Shown: piece by piece, positions 1 to 7,400 of the stretch
Numbering within the stretch: position 1 is the stretch's first letter
Layout of the letters: each line of letters begins with the position of its first letter
NCBI GenBank assembly: GCA_947177105.1
Contig: CAMWTF010000051.1
Coordinates: 1-10,664, forward strand
DNA length: 10,664 nt
DNA from: an uncultured Lachnospiraceae bacterium
GTDB lineage: Bacteria > Bacillota > Clostridia > Lachnospirales > Lachnospiraceae
Direction: 5' to 3'
Translations under genes and position numbers: made by a program
The notes under the pieces: model-generated
The model's database searches: none
The model's input: the letters and a program-made list of their open reading frames with translations, nothing else
What the model was told of the DNA's origin: nothing

Positions 1-176
1 GACACGCTTTGGACGGCGTAAAAACCGCAGTAAGCGAAAGCGCTTTAGGGGTGACAAATGTAACGGAAACTGCCGTGGCTCTGACAGGAAATGTCAGCGA
101 CATCGGAAAAGAGGCGGATTCTAATCTGGAAATAGTTGACAAGTTGAATGGTGAGGTAGTAAAGTTTAAATTATAA
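1..176 (+). CDS. Methyl-accepting chemotaxis protein, C-terminal end (partial)
   Basis: Reading from base 3, an open frame of 57 codons runs to a TAA at 174-176. It contains the segments LGVTNVTETAVALTGNV, DIGKEADSN and EVVKFKL. The spacing of SALGVTNV, the IGKEA-N heptads and a terminal EV-KFK is typical of the last helix of the cytoplasmic signalling domain of methyl-accepting chemotaxis proteins, where the coiled coil runs back towards the membrane after the hairpin tip. The sensor, HAMP and hairpin-tip regions lie upstream of the window, so the stimulus cannot be judged. There is no CheR-tethering pentapeptide at the C-terminus. No hairpin terminator is seen in the 54 bp before the next gene, so read-through into it is possible. 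The family call is fairly sure; the rest is not visible. Confidence 0.75.
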   Translation, partial: HALDGVKTAVSESALGVTNVTETAVALTGNVSDIGKEADSNLEIVDKLNGEVVKFKL

Positions 177-230
177 AAAACAATGTAAAAAGCTAGGCAT
201 AAATTAACAATATTAAGAAGGGGGCAGATT

Positions 231-908
231 ATGAGCAGCATCAGAACAATTCGCGTAACGGGTAAAGGACAAATAAGGTTAAGGCCGGATACGACAAGAA
301 TCACCATATCACTGGAGGGGATATATCCCGAGTATAGTGAGACGCTCCGGCACTCGGCACAGGACACGGAGTGTTTAAAGGACATACTCTCGGAGTTTGG
401 ATTTGAACGGTCAGAACTTAAGACCCTGAGCTTTAAGGTGGATATGGAGTATGAGAGGTATAATGAGGATGGTAGTTATAAGCAGAGATTCGTGGGATAC
501 AAATTCCAGCATCAGATGAAGGTGGAGTTTGAATCAGACAATGAGCGGCTTGGAAAGATCCTCTACGCGCTTGCGCATTGCCCGGTTAATCCGAAATTTA
601 AGCTCAGTTACACTGTGAAGGATCAGGAGGCGGCCAAGAATGATCTTTTGGGGAAAGCGGTGACCGATGCGAAGAAGAAGGCGGCCGTTCTGACACAGGC
701 CGCAGGGGTGGAACTTAAGGATATTCAGAGCATTGATTATTCATGGGGGCAGATTGATTTTGAAGTGCGCCCGATGAGCGGCGAGATGTTGACAAAGGAG
801 GAAATTGATAATTTGCTGGCTCCGTTGAGCGCAAGCTACGATCTGGATATTGAGCCGGATGATATTGAGGTATCGGATACCGTCACGGTTGTATGGGAGA
901 TCCAGTAG
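231..908 (+). CDS. SIMPL domain (DUF541) protein, cytoplasmic form
   Basis: This 225-residue protein matches the SIMPL/DUF541 family (E. coli YggE, Brucella BP26). The N-terminal strand TIRVTGKGQIRLRPDTTRI is the family hallmark, and the C-terminal half carries the usual helix with Ala/Lys-rich DAKKKAAVLTQAAGV (about residues 144-158) followed by a beta hairpin. The domain fills the whole chain. BP26 forms channel-like oligomers and YggE is linked to oxidative stress, but no enzyme activity is established for the family. Unlike those periplasmic members, this protein has no signal peptide or membrane segment: the mature-like strand begins at residue 5, so it should stay in the cytoplasm. The start is supported by the purine-rich site AAGAAGGGGG at about 215-224, just before ATG 231. 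It sits 54 bp after the chemotaxis gene and converges on the MerR gene. Function unknown; family call firm. Confidence 0.88.
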   Translation: MSSIRTIRVTGKGQIRLRPDTTRITISLEGIYPEYSETLRHSAQDTECLKDILSEFGFERSELKTLSFKVDMEYERYNEDGSYKQRFVGYKFQHQMKVEFESDNERLGKILYALAHCPVNPKFKLSYTVKDQEAAKNDLLGKAVTDAKKKAAVLTQAAGVELKDIQSIDYSWGQIDFEVRPMSGEMLTKEEIDNLLAPLSASYDLDIEPDDIEVSDTVTVVWEIQ

Positions 909-959
909 GTCCATGGGCGACTCTGCATAATTTTGTACTATTTCAGACAAAGATGATCC

Positions 960-1011
960 ATAATAAGCCTGCACTGTTTCCTGCTATAAAGGATACAGGC
1001 AGGCTTATTAT
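960..1011. terminator. Strong hairpin between convergent genes, probable bidirectional terminator
   Basis: The arms ATAATAAGCCTGC (960-972) and GCAGGCTTATTAT (999-1011) are a perfect 13-bp inverted repeat. After one bulged A (973) the stem continues with CTGTTTCC (974-981) against GGATACAG (991-998), 7 of 8 paired, closing on a 9-nt loop. The GC core is flanked by an A-rich left side and T-rich right side, so the structure could stop transcription from the SIMPL gene (+) and from the MerR gene (-). The T-run after the stem is imperfect (TTATTATTG), so termination is inferred from structure and position only. Confidence 0.6.
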
Positions 1012-1167
1012 TGAATTTACAGGGACCGGGAAGAGCAGGTATTTTCTGACAGCCACTAACTTTTTGACCGTGCGTCAAAGGGTTTACAATCCAATATTAC
1101 CTCACTCCGGCCAAGCGGTACTTAAAAAGCTTGATGTCATAATCCCTCTGTGGGTCTGAGGGTTCTA

Positions 1168-2829
1168 TCAGGGCTCTTTTCGGAACACGTACCAGTACGG
1201 CTCCTCCCCTCCATAAGTGTAATCGCCGCTCTTCCACTGGATCAGCAGATATTCCGCCCCCTGGTATTCCTGAAAGCGGTACATGCTGGAGGTGGACACT
1301 GAATTGCAGATCACATAGCCGCTCACCCAGCGCCACACCTGCGGCCCGTCGGTGTAGGACTTCATGTCGTTTACACTGCGGAAAGTATTGCGCATCTCCC
1401 CCTCCGGCAGGAATCGGGCCGTGCGCCAGAACAGGGCATCGTGGGGAAAAGCGGGATTTGGCCTGCCGGGGATGAAATCCTCCGGGCGACGTACCAGGTC
1501 GCACACCTGCCATGTTCCAATAACCCGCAGGTCGTTGGCGGGAGTCTGGGGAATGGGATCCTTTTTGCGGATATCCTGACGGGTATAACGCCTGTGGTCC
1601 GTTTGCCGCAGCACCCAGCATTCCGGCGCCCCGCCGTAGAGCAGATAGGTCTGAAAGCGCATCTCGATGAACATGTAGGTCTCGCCGTCGATCTCCTCAA
1701 TGGTGTAGGCATTGCGGCTCTGCTGTTTGGGATAGCCAAAGGAGGTCAAAAGATATCCCTTGGTCCAGCCAAAACACCAATACCATTCTCCGTCCGGCAA
1801 GAAGTATAGATCCCTGATGGACTGTACGCCGGGCTGAGTCTTGGGGTGCCCCGGCAGGAACTGCTCTTTGCTGGGCAGCACATCTACCAGCTCCCAGTGT
1901 CCAATGACACGCTCGTCATTTTCAAAATCCCCCTGGACATCATCATTGCGGGGCGGCTGCGGGGTGGCGGAGAGCCGGCAGATAGGGATTTTAATCTCCG
2001 TGACCCCGTCCTCATAAGTGATCTGATAAGTGGGTCCGGTGATCTGGCAGTGTTGCTCCTCCAGGTGCTGGTGCAGTGCTACAATGGCCTGATCGTACTC
2101 GTCCTGTCCGCAGATCAGGCAGGCTGTTTCGCCGGGAAAATGGATGGTGGTCTCGGAGACGGGCAGTGCCCGGACGGAGGCTGAAACTTCGGTTGTAACG
2201 CCTGTCGCAAGAGCCGGACCCCCGACAGACATTTTCTCAAGGCAGGGCGGCAGAAACGATAGTCCCTGAGGCAGCTTTCCGGCTATTTCCACCCCCAGGC
2301 CCATATCAAAGCAGCCGCTATGATATTCTGTCTCGTAGTCGATCAGGACGGTCCTGTTTCCCTGAAGTTCTTCAGGCAGAGCTTTTCGCAGGGCGGTCAG
2401 CGCCTGGTGCCCTTGGGGCCAGTCAGTCAGCAGCAGCCTGACATAGGCAATATGAATTTCCTCACTTTTGCGAATAATGATATTGTACATGGTTTTTTCC
2501 TCCTCTATAGCGCCGGAGAGCCTGCGAAGCGTGGCTATACGCTGCTGTGTCCGGGTCAGAAGCGTATTCAGTTCCCTCTCCTTGTCCGCCAGCAATCCGA
2601 GAAGCTCTCTGCCTGGGAGTTTCTGCCCGGCCCGGATCTCCTCCAGGGTAAATCCCAACTCTTTCATTGCCAGAATACGGTAGCAGTCCGAGAGCTGCGC
2701 GGCGCTGTAATAGCGGTAGCCCGTGAACGGGTCAATCTCCTTTGGACACAGGATGCCTTGGTTGTCATAGTAACGCAGGGCTTTTACCGAAATGTTGCAT
2801 AGTTTGGACAATTCACCGATTTTATACAT
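1168..2829 (-). CDS. MerR-family regulator with GyrI-like effector domain and two BlaR1-like C-terminal repeats
   Basis: A 553-residue protein. Residues 2-70 are a MerR winged helix (IGELSKLCNISVKALRYYDN, then GYRYYSAAQL). Residues about 75-112 form the antiparallel coiled coil of the MerR dimer. Residues about 114-286 resemble a GyrI-like/AraC-type effector domain (MYNIIIRKSEEIHIAYVR; closing EIKIPI), as in BmrR-type drug-sensing MerR proteins. Two beta-rich repeats follow, at about 307-408 (RVIGHWELVDV, FLPDGE, ETYMFIE, YGGAPE) and 435-550 (RVIGTWQVCDL, FLPEGE, AEYLLIQWKSGDYTYGG). From memory these resemble the C-terminal module of clostridial BlaR1/M56 proteins, and may be a second ligand-binding barrel. 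The start is ATG 2829, after AGAGAGGTG; the open frame extends 13 codons upstream through a hairpin and over that site, so I reject the longer start. Its promoter has a 19-nt spacer, suggesting autoregulation. Ordinary drug-sensing members are about 270 residues. Ligand unknown. Confidence 0.85.
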   Translation of the reverse strand: MYKIGELSKLCNISVKALRYYDNQGILCPKEIDPFTGYRYYSAAQLSDCYRILAMKELGFTLEEIRAGQKLPGRELLGLLADKERELNTLLTRTQQRIATLRRLSGAIEEEKTMYNIIIRKSEEIHIAYVRLLLTDWPQGHQALTALRKALPEELQGNRTVLIDYETEYHSGCFDMGLGVEIAGKLPQGLSFLPPCLEKMSVGGPALATGVTTEVSASVRALPVSETTIHFPGETACLICGQDEYDQAIVALHQHLEEQHCQITGPTYQITYEDGVTEIKIPICRLSATPQPPRNDDVQGDFENDERVIGHWELVDVLPSKEQFLPGHPKTQPGVQSIRDLYFLPDGEWYWCFGWTKGYLLTSFGYPKQQSRNAYTIEEIDGETYMFIEMRFQTYLLYGGAPECWVLRQTDHRRYTRQDIRKKDPIPQTPANDLRVIGTWQVCDLVRRPEDFIPGRPNPAFPHDALFWRTARFLPEGEMRNTFRSVNDMKSYTDGPQVWRWVSGYVICNSVSTSSMYRFQEYQGAEYLLIQWKSGDYTYGGEEPYWYVFRKEP

Positions 2830-2837
2830 ACAGACAT

Positions 2838-2866
2838 ACACCTCTCTTTCGTGCGCTCCGGCGCAC
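2838..2866 (-). promoter_or_regulatory. Ribosome binding site and adjoining GC hairpin of the MerR gene
   Basis: On the minus strand the site AGAGAGGTG (about 2838-2846) lies a little under 10 nt before ATG 2829, and fixes that codon as the start. Directly upstream is a perfect 6-bp all-strong stem, GTGCGC/GCGCAC (2851-2856 and 2861-2866), with a 4-nt loop. It is too far from the start codon to block it by itself, but it borders the ribosome footprint and could affect translation or mRNA decay. The regulatory role is inference; the palindrome is visible. Confidence 0.5.
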
Positions 2867-2911
2867 ATTTGACTTTCGCAGGCTATGAGCCTTGTGTCTT
2901 GCTTGTTCTGA

Positions 2912-2952
2912 CATTTGGCAAATGCCGCGAGGGTAACTTACAAAGCGCTTTG
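2912..2952. promoter_or_regulatory. Two operator-like palindromes in the MerR gene leader
   Basis: CAAAGCGCTTTG (2941-2952) is a perfect 12-bp palindrome whose centre AAAGCGCTTT matches the core of LacI/GalR/CcpA-type operators. CATTTGGCAAATG (2912-2924) has 6-bp arms around one central base. Both lie just downstream of the predicted start of the merR transcript, where a bound repressor would block elongation or initiation. A further short inverted repeat, AGGCT-ATG-AGCCT, is at 2880-2892. No cognate regulator is identifiable from the window, and as RNA they would form only small stems. Confidence 0.4.
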
Positions 2953-2960
2953 CACTTTTA

Positions 2961-2991
2961 TATATATCATTCCAGCAGGGGGGAGAGTCAA
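2961..2991 (-). promoter_or_regulatory. MerR-type promoter with 19-nt spacer for the MerR gene
   Basis: On the minus strand TTGACT (2991-2986) is separated by 19 nt (2985-2967) from TATATA (2966-2961). A 19- or 20-nt spacer with a near-consensus -35 is the signature of promoters that MerR-family proteins untwist to activate. The spacer starts CTCCCCCC and has GGAATGA on its far side, an imperfect inverted repeat centred between the boxes; the start TTGACTCTCC resembles, from memory, the BmrR target. This implies autoregulation. With a 17-nt spacer the -10 would be the poor GATATA, so the long spacer fits better. Predicted leader about 125 nt. Confidence 0.6.
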
Positions 2992-3003
2992 CCCCTTTTG
3001 CCA

Positions 3004-3032
3004 TTGATTTTCATGAAAGAAACGGATATACT
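3004..3032 (+). promoter_or_regulatory. Sigma-A-like promoter for the membrane protein and lacZ genes
   Basis: TTGATT (3004-3009), a 17-nt spacer and TATACT (3027-3032) match the housekeeping consensus at 5 of 6 positions each. It faces right towards the gene at 3129 and stands back to back with the leftward MerR promoter, the two -35 boxes being 12 bp apart. A regulator bound to the MerR promoter would touch both. Because the spacer is the normal 17 nt, activation by MerR-type untwisting is not expected here; steric repression would be possible. Predicted transcript start near 3039, leader about 90 nt. Confidence 0.6.
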
Positions 3033-3128
3033 GTACATTAGAAAAATCCCCGAACGAAAATTCGGAAGGCAAGACAGGGAAAAGGTTCTGGGAGAGGAAA
3101 ACAAGATTCTGTGACAGGGAGTGGATCA

Positions 3129-4436
3129 GTGGAAAATATAAAATCGGCAAAGAACAAAAGAGCAGAGAACAAGATAAGCGGCGGCCAGTGGCTGATGTGG
3201 GCTTTGACGGCGCTGTACGGCGCAGCCTGTCTGTACCTATATTATATGCAGTCCGTTCAGCCTCTGGACTATGACAACCGTTACTTCCAGTCGGACCTGC
3301 CCTACCATATCAGCATGATCGTGGAGGACGGCTGGTACTACAGCTTTACCGCCTATGCCTATCAGGCGCTGTACTATCTGTGTGGAAAGACTACTGTGGG
3401 GATTGCCCTGTTTTTGGCGGCAGTGACGGCGGCCTCCCTGCTGCTGACGGAACTGCTGCTGCGCCGCATGGCCGGTATGCAGAGGAGAAGCTGGGCTACT
3501 ATGGCGGCGGCGCTGGCTTTGAACCTGGTGATGCCCTTTTACCTGAAGTGGGCGGGCAGCTACCGCTATGTGAGTTACCAGTCCGGCAACCTGTGGCACA
3601 ACTCCACCTACCTGTGTATGCGGCTGCTGGCTCTGGCGGCGCTGCTGTATTATCAGAAGCTGGAGGAGAACTACCGGGAGACAATTACGGTAAAGCAGTG
3701 GCTTGCCTTTGCCCTGCTTCTGGTGGTGTGTACCGGCGTCAAGCCCAGCTTTCTTACGGTCTTTGCCCCGGCTTTGGCCTTGAAGCTGCTGTGGGATTTG
3801 TGTCATAAAGTGCGTTTTAAACAGGTATTTCTGCTGGGATCGGCGGTGCTGCCCGCCTGCGGCGTAGTGCTGTGGCAGAATATGGTGCTGTTCGGGGAGG
3901 ACACGGGCAACGGCATGACCTTTGATCCCTGGTACACCTTCTCCCTGCACGCTGACAGGCCCAAGCTGGCGGTGCTCTGCTCTCTGGCCTTCCCCCTGGT
4001 GGTGCTGGGAGCCAGCTTGCTGGCCGTGCCCAGGCGGCAGCCGGGAGCGGCCAGGGAAGATGTCTGGCCGGGAGGCATATGTCAGCTTCGGTTAAGCCGC
4101 ACATACCTCTTTGCCTGGCTGATGGCGCTGATTGGTTTTGCGGAGGCCCTGCTGCTGGTGGAGACAGGCGGACGATCGAGAGACGGGAATTTCCTGTGGG
4201 GATATCTTTTTGCCATTTTCTGGCTGTATGTGGTGAGCCTGGTCAAGTGGCTGTCCTTGCGGAATATAGACATTACGCTGCTGACACCGGAGGAAAAACC
4301 TATGCGGCAGATTTGTCTGACCCTGACCCGTATCGCTTACATTCTTGCAGGACTGGTACTGCTCTACCAGATCTGGTGTGGAGTCTATTTCTTTTTCCGC
4401 CTGCTGGGCGGTGAGACCTATTTTATGGTGGGATAA
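3129..4436 (+). CDS. Polytopic membrane protein of unknown function, GT-C-like topology
   Basis: I do not recognise a named family. From GTG 3129 the protein has 435 residues, with a short basic N-terminus and roughly ten hydrophobic segments (about 21-41, 90-110, 121-141, 160-177, 191-214, 232-254, 280-299, 325-345, 355-375, 396-423). The first outside loop carries the acidic stretch SDLPYH (about 55-60) before an aromatic-rich segment. An acidic loop after the first helix, followed by many helices, is how GT-C glycosyltransferases and some polysaccharide-assembly proteins are built, so a lipid-linked sugar substrate is one guess. There are few charged residues inside the membrane, and no ABC, MFS or GPH symporter motif, so a lactose permease is unlikely. 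GTG 3129 is preceded by AGGGAG at 7 nt; GTG 3111, in frame, has only AGAGG at 13 nt, giving 441 residues. A 43-bp gap to lacZ suggests one transcript. Reality of gene sure, function not. Confidence 0.72.
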   Translation: MENIKSAKNKRAENKISGGQWLMWALTALYGAACLYLYYMQSVQPLDYDNRYFQSDLPYHISMIVEDGWYYSFTAYAYQALYYLCGKTTVGIALFLAAVTAASLLLTELLLRRMAGMQRRSWATMAAALALNLVMPFYLKWAGSYRYVSYQSGNLWHNSTYLCMRLLALAALLYYQKLEENYRETITVKQWLAFALLLVVCTGVKPSFLTVFAPALALKLLWDLCHKVRFKQVFLLGSAVLPACGVVLWQNMVLFGEDTGNGMTFDPWYTFSLHADRPKLAVLCSLAFPLVVLGASLLAVPRRQPGAAREDVWPGGICQLRLSRTYLFAWLMALIGFAEALLLVETGGRSRDGNFLWGYLFAIFWLYVVSLVKWLSLRNIDITLLTPEEKPMRQICLTLTRIAYILAGLVLLYQIWCGVYFFFRLLGGETYFMVG

Positions 4437-4479
4437 TTATAGAGACAATTGCGGAACTAAAAATAGGAGGGATGCGACC

Positions 4480-7400
4480 ATGCAATACATTATCAATCAG
4501 GACAACTACCATACTTTTGAGACGCTGGCCGTGAACAGACTGGCCCCCAGAAGTTATTTTATACCCTATCCGAGCCGGGAGCAGGCAGAGAAAGTCAGCC
4601 TGCGCCAAAAGCGCTATGCGTCTCCCAAGGTGTCCTGTTTAAGCGGCAGCTGGGATTTTCATTTTTACGCGAAGCCATCGCAGATGCCAGCCGTTTTGGA
4701 CACGGAGAAGGTGGAGTGGGCTCATATAGCCGTGCCCGGCTGCTGGCAGTTTCAGGGGTATGACAGGCCCTTCTATGTGAATACTCGTTACCAGTTCCCC
4801 TTCCAGCCGCCCCGGATTCCTACGATGGACAAAGTGGGCCCGGTTTTCACCTGGGTGGGCGCAGATCAGGGCAACACTCCCCGGCGCAAAGACCCCGGTG
4901 AGGAGTACAATTTTGTGGGCGTATACAGGCGCTTTTTTCAGGTACAAGATCCCGAAAAAAGGCATGAGATTTCCTTCTTAGGGGTTGCCAGCTGTGTGGA
5001 CCTGTATGTGAACGGTTGTTTTGTGGGGTATTCCGAGGGATCCCACAACATGGCGGAGTTTGACGTGACAGAGTTTCTGTGTCAGGGGGAGAACGAACTG
5101 CTGGCCGTGGTACATAGGTGGTGCAACGGTTCCTACCTGGAGTGTCAGGATATGTTCCGCAACAACGGTATCTTCCGGGATGTGCTGCTGCGGGTCTGCG
5201 AGGAGAGCGATATCTGGGATGTGGCCTGGGAGACTGAGAACTGCAGGAACGGACAGGGCGGGACGCCCCAAATGCCGGGGGCAGTATATGACGCGACTGT
5301 CACCGCCACCCTGTATGAGGACGGCCCGGTGCGCTTTACCCTGGCGGGACATGGCCTCAACATAAGCCAGGAGGCACACTCCCGGGAACATGTGGCCCAG
5401 GTGGACTTCCCTGAACTCTCCGTCCGGGAGTGGAACGCGGAGGAACCCGTGCTGTACGATCTGTTTATCGAGACGGAGAGCTGCTGTGTCCGGGAGAGGG
5501 TGGGCTTTAAGCATGTGACCACAGAGGGAAAAGTGTTCCGCTTAAACGGCAGCCTGGTAAAGCTCCACGGCGTGAATCATCATGACACCAGCCCTACAGG
5601 CGGCTATACCATGACGCCGGAGGAGATAGAAAAAGATATATCCCTCTGTAAGGAGTACAATATAGACACCATACGGACCTCCCACTATCCGCCGGATCCC
5701 TATCTGCTGGAACTCTGCGACGAGCAGGGAATCTATGTGGTGGACGAGGCCGATCTGGAGACCCATGGCAGCTTTTCCCACAGACTGCCGCCCAATTACA
5801 GCCACATCAGCGGCGACCCGGCCTGGCGTCTGCACTATCTGGACCGGGCCCGAAGTCTGTTCCACCGGGATAAGCTCCACGCGTCCATCATCATGTGGAG
5901 CCTGGGCAACGAGTCCGGCGGCTATTGCAACACAGATAAGATGTACCACTATCTGAAAAAAAGAACGAACCTGCCCATCCACTATGAGGGCGTGATTCAC
6001 ACCCGGCGCAGGGCTTATGATGTGGGCAGCGAGATGTATCCTTCCGTGGAAAAAGTGCGTCAGGTGGGAGAGTGTACCCGCAATGTGCCGCAGCTGTGCG
6101 ACAGGCCCTATTTTCTCTGTGAGTATGCCCATGCCATGGGAGTGGGCCCCGGCAATGCGGAGAGCTACTGGCAGGAGATCTATCGGCATGACAACCTCAT
6201 GGGCGGCTGCATCTGGGAGATGGCTGACCATGCTGTACTGCACCCGGACGGCAGTTACACCTATGGCGGAGACCATGGGGAGTGGGAACATGACGGCAAC
6301 TTCTGTGTGGACGGCATTTTTTACCCGGACAGGACACCCTCTACAGGCGCACGAATCGTCCGGTTCCTCTACCGGCCCATCCGTGTGACGCATGTAGAGG
6401 GGAATTTGTACGAGATATTCAACACCACGGGCTTTACCCCCGGCAGCCGCTTTGTGCTGCGCTGTCAATGGAGCGACGGACGGGAGACGGAGGTGGCGCC
6501 CATGGTGGGCCCGCTGGAGAGAAAATGCATCCGCATTCTGCCGCCTGAGAAGCGGTCGGAGGAGGGATATCGGCGAATATGCCGGGATTTCCGTCAGGAA
6601 CTGCTGCTCACAGTCACCACTGTGGAAAAAAATACAGGCAGAGAGGTGGCAGTGGAGCAGATCACCCTGTGGGAAGCGGCGCTGCCCAGACCTGCCCGCA
6701 GCAGCCAGAAACCGCTGCCTCCCATTCTGCAGCAAGACAATGGACGCCCCAATCTGTATCTGGGAGAAACTCGGCTGGCGGCGGCGGATCCCTACACCAT
6801 TCTCTTCCGGGCCCCTACGGACAATGACGTGAACCTGTCGCGGCGCTGCGGGGTGAATGAATTTACGGATCAGCGGGAGGAACTGCTGGACATTGACCGC
6901 ACAGAGCTGCAGCTGAAGGTGAGGACCCGCATCAGCTGCAAGGCAGGCAGTTTTCTCTGCACGGATACCTATGAGTACTGCAGCCAGGGCATCCTGGTCA
7001 CCAGCAGGCTTCGCTGTGAGCGGGGAAGCGGATATCTGCCCCGGTTCGGCAAGGCTTTCCGACTGGACGAGAGTTTTTGTGATGTGGCATATTATGGAAG
7101 AAACGGTGAGTCCTATGCGGATATGAAAGAGCATACGCAGATCGGCATAGTCTCCTGCCGGGTCAGGGATATGACGGAACCCAACATCCGTCCCCAGGAG
7201 AGCGGTAACCGCTGTGACTGCCAGTGGGCCAGCATCAGCGACGGGAAACTGAGGATTAGTTTCCGTGCGGTAGATCGCCCCTATGAACTGGGGATCAAGC
7301 CCTACAGTGACCGTCAGCTACTGTCCATGAGGCACCGGGAGGATGAAAGAACCACGGGAACCTATGTGACCATTTCAGCCTTTCAGATGGGTATAGGCAC

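Noticed and set aside
136..165. Possible promoter TTGACA, 18 nt, TAAAGT for the SIMPL gene
   Set aside because: The -35 is perfect, but it lies inside the conserved tail of the chemotaxis gene (codons for Val-Asp-Lys) and the -10 is weak. Coding constraint explains it, so I do not list it as a feature.
893..1159. 88-codon plus-strand frame after the SIMPL gene
   Set aside because: It overlaps the end of the SIMPL gene, runs through the terminator-like hairpin, lacks a good ribosome binding site and shows no family features.
1145..1163. CCCTC/GAGGG inverted repeat just after the MerR stop codon, as a terminator
   Set aside because: A 5-bp stem with a 9-nt loop and no T-run on the minus strand; the hairpin at 960-1011 is a better candidate.
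2320..2802. 160-codon plus-strand frame opposite the start of the MerR gene
   Set aside because: A shadow of the MerR DNA-binding, coiled-coil and early effector regions, whose motifs are clear on the minus strand.
3237..3950. 237-codon minus-strand frame opposite the membrane protein gene
   Set aside because: The translation is rich in Gln/His, as expected from reading antisense through hydrophobic codons, and there is no convincing start region or domain.
5542..7134. 530-codon open frame on the minus strand, opposite lacZ
   Set aside because: It lies wholly antisense to a clear GH2 enzyme with intact catalytic motifs. Its translation has no recognisable domain, and its openness follows from the GC-biased codon use of lacZ.
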